Positions 59,966 through 64,000 of a DNA stretch of 64,000 nt are shown here, in pieces. The number at the start of each line of letters is the position of its first letter. The stretch's first letter is position 1. The translations under genes were made by a program, and so were the position numbers. Origin of the DNA: Mucilaginibacter mali (GTDB taxonomy: Bacteria; Bacteroidota; Bacteroidia; Sphingobacteriales; Sphingobacteriaceae); NCBI RefSeq assembly GCF_013283875.1, contig NZ_CP054139.1, forward strand, positions 2,914,001-2,978,000, read 5' to 3'. Under the pieces are notes generated by a model. That model had not been told where the DNA came from and made no database searches. It was given only the letters and a program-made list of their open reading frames with translations.

Positions 59966-62296
59966 TTATTTGATCGGTGCCGACATTGATGGTGGCGCGT
60001 CTTCCTGCCTGCTGCCCCAGGCCATGTTTGGCTTAGGCCCCATCACCAGCACCAATGAGCCGCCGTTCACTACATCCTGGTGGTAAACCCATGGCTTGTT
60101 AAGCGGCTTACCATTAAAGGTGGCCGATTGCACATAACGGTTAACATCCGAAGTATTTTTAGCTTCGATGGTGAAGGTTTTGCCTTTATAGTAATGATTA
60201 TCAAGTGTGATGGTCACCTTATTGAATAACGGACTGCCGATCTCGTAGAATGGCTTTGTAGACGCGCCGCCATCGGTCTCGAAAAAGCCCATAGCTGCCA
60301 TCACGAACCACGATCCCATCTGGCCTTCGTCCTCGTCGCCCAGCCAGCCGTGGTACGGTGTCGAACCATAATATTTGTTCATGATCTCGCGCGTCCATTT
60401 TTGCGTCAACCATGGCTTGCCCGAGTAGTTGAACAACCAGGCGGCCTGCATATTAGGTTGGTTGCCGTGGTTTATCGGTACCAGGTCGTACATATCGCCA
60501 TCGGCGTTAAAGCTAAATTTTGATGATTTTACAAAGCCGGCATCCAGGCGGTTATTAAACTCGTCCTTACCCATCAGGTTAATGATACCCTGCACATCAT
60601 GTGGTTTAAAGAAGCTGTATTGCCAGGCATTACCTTCCAAATAACCCGGGCCGCCGAATGCTGTACAGCAATAAGGATTCCAATCCTTCACCCAACTGCC
60701 ATCCCGGTTTTTCATGCGGATGTATTTTACTGATGGGTCCCACACATTCTTAAAGTTATCGGCGCGTTTCATAAACATCTCATAAGCGTCGGTCTTGCCC
60801 AATGCTTTAGCAAATTGCGCCACGCACCAGTCGTCGTAAGCATATTCAAGCGTGTTAGATACCTGGCCTTCTTCGTTCGGCACATAGCCCAGTTTCATGT
60901 ACGATTCGTAAAACTTATTGCCCGCAAAGCCGCCCTCGGGGGTTTTGATACCCGGCGTGGTCTGCTGGTGCATCATCGCTTCAAAAGCCAGGTTAGCATC
61001 AAAATCGCGGATGCCTTTTTGGTAGCAACTGGTAATCAGCGCTATCTCATGTTCGGCCTCCATAATGCCCGAATACTCGATACCGGCCGGGCCTTTAGGC
61101 AGCCAGCCACCGTATTTATAGATCTCCAGGAACGAGCGTGTCCATTTACTGGCAATATCTGGGTTTACCAATGTCCACAACTGGTTCAGGTTCCAAAACG
61201 TATTCCAAAACGCGTCCGAACCTAATATTGGCGTATTCGGGTCGCTTTGGCGTTCCTTTTCATTAGGATCTATCCATTTACCGTTCACATCACTCCAAAT
61301 GGTACGCGCCACGTAAGATCGGTACAGGTTGCTGTAAAATTTCTTTTTATTTACCTCGGTGCTGCCTTCAACCTTTATTTTGCTCAAGAGGTTGTTCCAC
61401 ACATTGCGGGCATTGTTGTGCACCGCAGCAAAGCTCCATTTAAACGGATCCATTTCTGTCTTCAGGTTCAGGCGGGCATCCTCGATACTCACCAGCGATA
61501 TGGCGCTTTGCATTTGGATCACATCGCCCTTTTTGGCGTTGAAATCAACATAAGCGCCCATCTTGCCCTTGCCGGCTATTTCCTTAACATCCTTGGTGAT
61601 CTTGTTGCCTATCCAGCCGCCAAAGCCTTCTACCTTACGGTCAAAACGGACCACAAAGTGTACAGTATATTCCTGCCAGCCCCATTTTTGCTTGGAGTAG
61701 CCCTCAATTTCGGTATCGCTTACCTTAGTGAACTTTGCATCTAATATCTCGGCGGTATTTTCAAAAGGCACATCAAGGTTCATCAATATATGCGCTTCCT
61801 CATCGGTAGGATAACTGAAGCGGAAGAAACCCGCGCGGGTAGTGCTGGTCAGTTCGGTAGTGATATCACCGTTCATCAGCTTTACCGCGTAATAACCCGG
61901 ACTAGCCTTTTCGGTCTCTTTATATATCCTTGAACGGTAGCCGGTCGTCCAGCCCGTAGTTGGGTTATCAGCCGAGCCGCGTTTTATATTCAGTACCCCC
62001 ACCGTTGGCATTACCGAAAGGCCGGCCATGGTCCACGAGTGGATATGGCTGAAGCCGCCGATGTTGTTCAGCGAGTATTCGTAGCCCGATTTCCAAACGC
62101 CCTCCTGGTTATCGGGCGCAAGCTGCACCATCCCGAATGGCATTGTGGCGCCCGGGTTCAGCATCCAGCGCGATTCGGACGTGCCCAACAACGGGTCGGC
62201 ATAATCTACCGGCTGCTTTTTTTGCTGAGCGCTGCCCATCAGCGTGGCACAAATGAGGCCGGGAACAAGTAAAGATCTTTTTATGAACGGTATCAT
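59966..62296 (-). CDS. GH92 alpha-mannosidase 2 (exported)
   Basis: The 776-residue protein has a signal peptide (about 1-23, CATLMGSA before Q) and a GH92 domain: NPGATMPFGMVQLAP, GYLEGNAWQYSFFKPHD with the acid Glu, HGNQPNMQAAWLFNYSGKP and DEDEGQMGSWFVMAAMGFF. It is clearly a homologue of the downstream GH92 but divergent, suggesting different linkages. It is 10 bases after the isomerase gene and 24 before the MFS gene. Confidence 0.9.
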   Translation of the reverse strand: MIPFIKRSLLVPGLICATLMGSAQQKKQPVDYADPLLGTSESRWMLNPGATMPFGMVQLAPDNQEGVWKSGYEYSLNNIGGFSHIHSWTMAGLSVMPTVGVLNIKRGSADNPTTGWTTGYRSRIYKETEKASPGYYAVKLMNGDITTELTSTTRAGFFRFSYPTDEEAHILMNLDVPFENTAEILDAKFTKVSDTEIEGYSKQKWGWQEYTVHFVVRFDRKVEGFGGWIGNKITKDVKEIAGKGKMGAYVDFNAKKGDVIQMQSAISLVSIEDARLNLKTEMDPFKWSFAAVHNNARNVWNNLLSKIKVEGSTEVNKKKFYSNLYRSYVARTIWSDVNGKWIDPNEKERQSDPNTPILGSDAFWNTFWNLNQLWTLVNPDIASKWTRSFLEIYKYGGWLPKGPAGIEYSGIMEAEHEIALITSCYQKGIRDFDANLAFEAMMHQQTTPGIKTPEGGFAGNKFYESYMKLGYVPNEEGQVSNTLEYAYDDWCVAQFAKALGKTDAYEMFMKRADNFKNVWDPSVKYIRMKNRDGSWVKDWNPYCCTAFGGPGYLEGNAWQYSFFKPHDVQGIINLMGKDEFNNRLDAGFVKSSKFSFNADGDMYDLVPINHGNQPNMQAAWLFNYSGKPWLTQKWTREIMNKYYGSTPYHGWLGDEDEGQMGSWFVMAAMGFFETDGGASTKPFYEIGSPLFNKVTITLDNHYYKGKTFTIEAKNTSDVNRYVQSATFNGKPLNKPWVYHQDVVNGGSLVLVMGPKPNMAWGSRQEDAPPSMSAPIK

Positions 62297-62306
62297 CTCT
62301 GGTTGG

Positions 62307-64000
62307 TTAGTTTAATGGTTTAATAAATGCCTTGATCACTTTGGCGCGCGAGGCACCGGTATTGGTCAGCGTAAATTCCTTCGCCCCGGCCGGTATTACA
62401 AAGGTTTCGGCGTAGGCATAATCTACAGTGGTTCCGTCGGCGGTTTTCACTTTTACCGATTCGCCTTCCACCAGCATCATCACCTGGCAAGACCCATTGG
62501 TAGGCAGGGTGATTTCGGTATCAAACTCTACGCGCTCCACATCGTAAAAATGCTCGGCATGGGTAGGTACGTGGATGATCTGCCAATCGCTACCCTGTTT
62601 AATGCAGGTTTGTTTGGATATCAGTTCGTCAACCACCTTTTGGCCCTTGCGGTCAAATTTCAGGTTATTAAAGGCATGGTCGATATTGATGGCGCGCGGT
62701 TCGCCGTTCAGGTCAAGACGCAGCCAATCGTACATTTTAAAGGTAAAGATGTAGGGCGTAGCGCTGATCTCCAATACCAGATTCCCCTTACCGGCGCTGT
62801 GCACGGTACCGTTAGGGATCAGGAACAGATCGTGCTTATTGGCATCGAAGGATTGCACATATTTGGTGATCTCCACCTCCTCGCGCTTATCGCGGCTGTT
62901 CTCTAATACTTTTTTAAATTCTACCGGGTCGATATCCTCCTGGAAACCTAAATAAACGTTAGCGCCCCCGGCGCGTTCCAGGATATAATAAGTTTCGTCC
63001 TGCGTAATGGTTTCGCCAAAATGCTCTTGTATATAAGGAACGGATGGGTGGCATTGGATAGACAGGTTACCGCCGTCGATAGTATCCAAAAAATCGAAGC
63101 GGATAGGGAATTCGTAACCAAACCGCTTTGATGAATCCCCTAAAACCGCGTCGTGTTCAGTAAACATCAGCATATCAAACGATACTTCCAGCAGGTTGCC
63201 ATCGCTTTCAAGCACCAGTCCGTTCTCAGGTACGATCAGTTCAAACGACCAGGCATAATTTACCTCGTCTTTATTAATACCCTCAATATTCTGGCGCATC
63301 CAGTGCCCCCCCCAGGCACCTGGCTCGAACCAGGGCCTTACACGGAACACCGAGGTACTTAGATGATGTAGGGCCGATTTCAAATCGACGGCAGTCATCC
63401 AGTTCAGGCTACCCTTCCATTGCGCATCGCCAATGATGGCCGCTTTATTAAGGATGTTCTTTTTATGTTCGTTCAGCAGTACCCAATCTACAAAGTAGAA
63501 GCGCTTGTACATCTCGGCCGGACTTTCAGATACATTATTGCCCAAATTGGTAATAACACCTGCACGCATACGCAATTGCAACTCGTTTTTTGGCAGATCG
63601 AGATAGATCAGTTGCGCATCATCGGTCATTAAAGCCGCGCCGACGCCAAGTATAATGGTGATATCGCTTCTTGTATCATCTATAGCGCCGCTATCAAAAT
63701 TATAGAAATCAGACAGTTGCAGCTGACATTTTGTTCCCCATACCGAGTTTTGCGTTCCTAAATAAGGGGATACTAATTCCTGTACAGCTTCCGGCGATTT
63801 TAAATGATCAGCAGTTTGGATCCAGTTAACGCTTAGGTTTTGTTTGTTAAACTCTTCGTCCAGGCAATGCTTCACATCATCCCAAAACACGCCAACATAC
63901 CCGTCAATCGCTACAAATTTCTGCCCTGCTATCCATTTAGCCAGCGATGGGTATCCGTTATGTATCTTCCCTGTTCCCACCGGGTGATAAGGAAAAACAT
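62307..64000 (-). CDS. Class I mannose-6-phosphate isomerase-like protein (5' end outside window)
   Basis: The reading frame continues off the right edge with no stop; at least 564 residues are in view. The C-terminal about 370 residues hold the class I PMI cupin: QCHPSVPYIQEHFGETITQD with metal ligands, then NGTVHSAGKGNL. The first about 190 residues (KIHNGYPSLAKWIAGQKFVA, DGYVGVFWDDVKH, MRAGVITNLGNNVSE) are not in ordinary ManA and resemble a kinase- or nucleotide-binding region. It should convert mannose-6-phosphate to fructose-6-phosphate and heads the GH92 operon. Confidence 0.85.
   Translation of the reverse strand, partial: VFPYHPVGTGKIHNGYPSLAKWIAGQKFVAIDGYVGVFWDDVKHCLDEEFNKQNLSVNWIQTADHLKSPEAVQELVSPYLGTQNSVWGTKCQLQLSDFYNFDSGAIDDTRSDITIILGVGAALMTDDAQLIYLDLPKNELQLRMRAGVITNLGNNVSESPAEMYKRFYFVDWVLLNEHKKNILNKAAIIGDAQWKGSLNWMTAVDLKSALHHLSTSVFRVRPWFEPGAWGGHWMRQNIEGINKDEVNYAWSFELIVPENGLVLESDGNLLEVSFDMLMFTEHDAVLGDSSKRFGYEFPIRFDFLDTIDGGNLSIQCHPSVPYIQEHFGETITQDETYYILERAGGANVYLGFQEDIDPVEFKKVLENSRDKREEVEITKYVQSFDANKHDLFLIPNGTVHSAGKGNLVLEISATPYIFTFKMYDWLRLDLNGEPRAINIDHAFNNLKFDRKGQKVVDELISKQTCIKQGSDWQIIHVPTHAEHFYDVERVEFDTEITLPTNGSCQVMMLVEGESVKVKTADGTTVDYAYAETFVIPAGAKEFTLTNTGASRAKVIKAFIKPLN

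Overview
The window looks like chromosomal DNA of a Bacteroidota bacterium, most likely a Sphingobacteriaceae member close to Mucilaginibacter or Pedobacter; the genus is inference. Supporting signs are candidate promoters of the Bacteroidota type (TTTG about 16-19 bases before TAnnTTTG), a single fused SecDF, a long NusB, an exported GH92 pair, small families such as DUF3276, DUF1573, DUF5522 and DUF5362, and the near absence of Shine-Dalgarno sequences. There is no rRNA, tRNA, CRISPR array, insertion sequence or phage gene that I can support. Almost everything is housekeeping or envelope metabolism.

Layout. 1-4.3 kb: the end of rho, pssA-purS, then on the minus strand folK and a lone HPt protein, then sppA. 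4.4-9.8 kb: ankyrin protein, a PHP/PolX protein whose polymerase active site looks dead, and a heptose-transfer pair (rfaE2 and a GT9 transferase) followed by a beta-barrel protein and a SixA-type phosphatase. 10-16.2 kb: dprA, a proline-rich exported protein, an AraC/NTF2-like/AhpD-like minus-strand group, and a BlaI/M56 regulator pair preceded by three identical palindromic operators. 16.2-22 kb: rsmG, ECF sigma factor and GT2 in an overlapping minus-strand operon, then tgt, an LptF/G permease and an EamA transporter. 22-26 kb: a 762-base AT-rich gap, lapA-like gene, ispE, and thyA-antitoxin-doc-folA. 26-34.7 kb: secDF, NDH-2, HMG-CoA lyase-like gene, GNAT, an iron-permease-like protein, fba and accD. 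34.8-40.5 kb: exported C1 peptidase, two small disordered proteins, an orphan AT-rich gene, cysteine desulfurase and phosphohexomutase. 40.8-49 kb: PAP2, ZIP, a membrane protein, MarR, then the nusB-DUF1573-yajC-ybbR-coaE-MBL-DUF5522 cluster and an amino-acid dehydrogenase. 49.2-55.9 kb: MsbA-like ABC exporter, DUF3276, DUF5362, mgtE, ychF and a metallophosphoesterase. 56.1-64 kb: a four-gene minus-strand operon for alpha-mannoside use (mannose-6-phosphate isomerase-like, GH92, sugar MFS, GH92).

The most unusual features are: a Doc-type toxin-antitoxin module translationally coupled to folA inside the thymidylate/folate operon; a Tgt with no zinc-site cysteines; a PolX homologue without the DxD carboxylates; the three-operator BlaI switch driving an M56 protease that carries TonB-like domains; and at least six unrelated families of imperfectly palindromic intergenic repeats that fill nearly every gap over 100 bases, some recurring in the window in opposite orientation.
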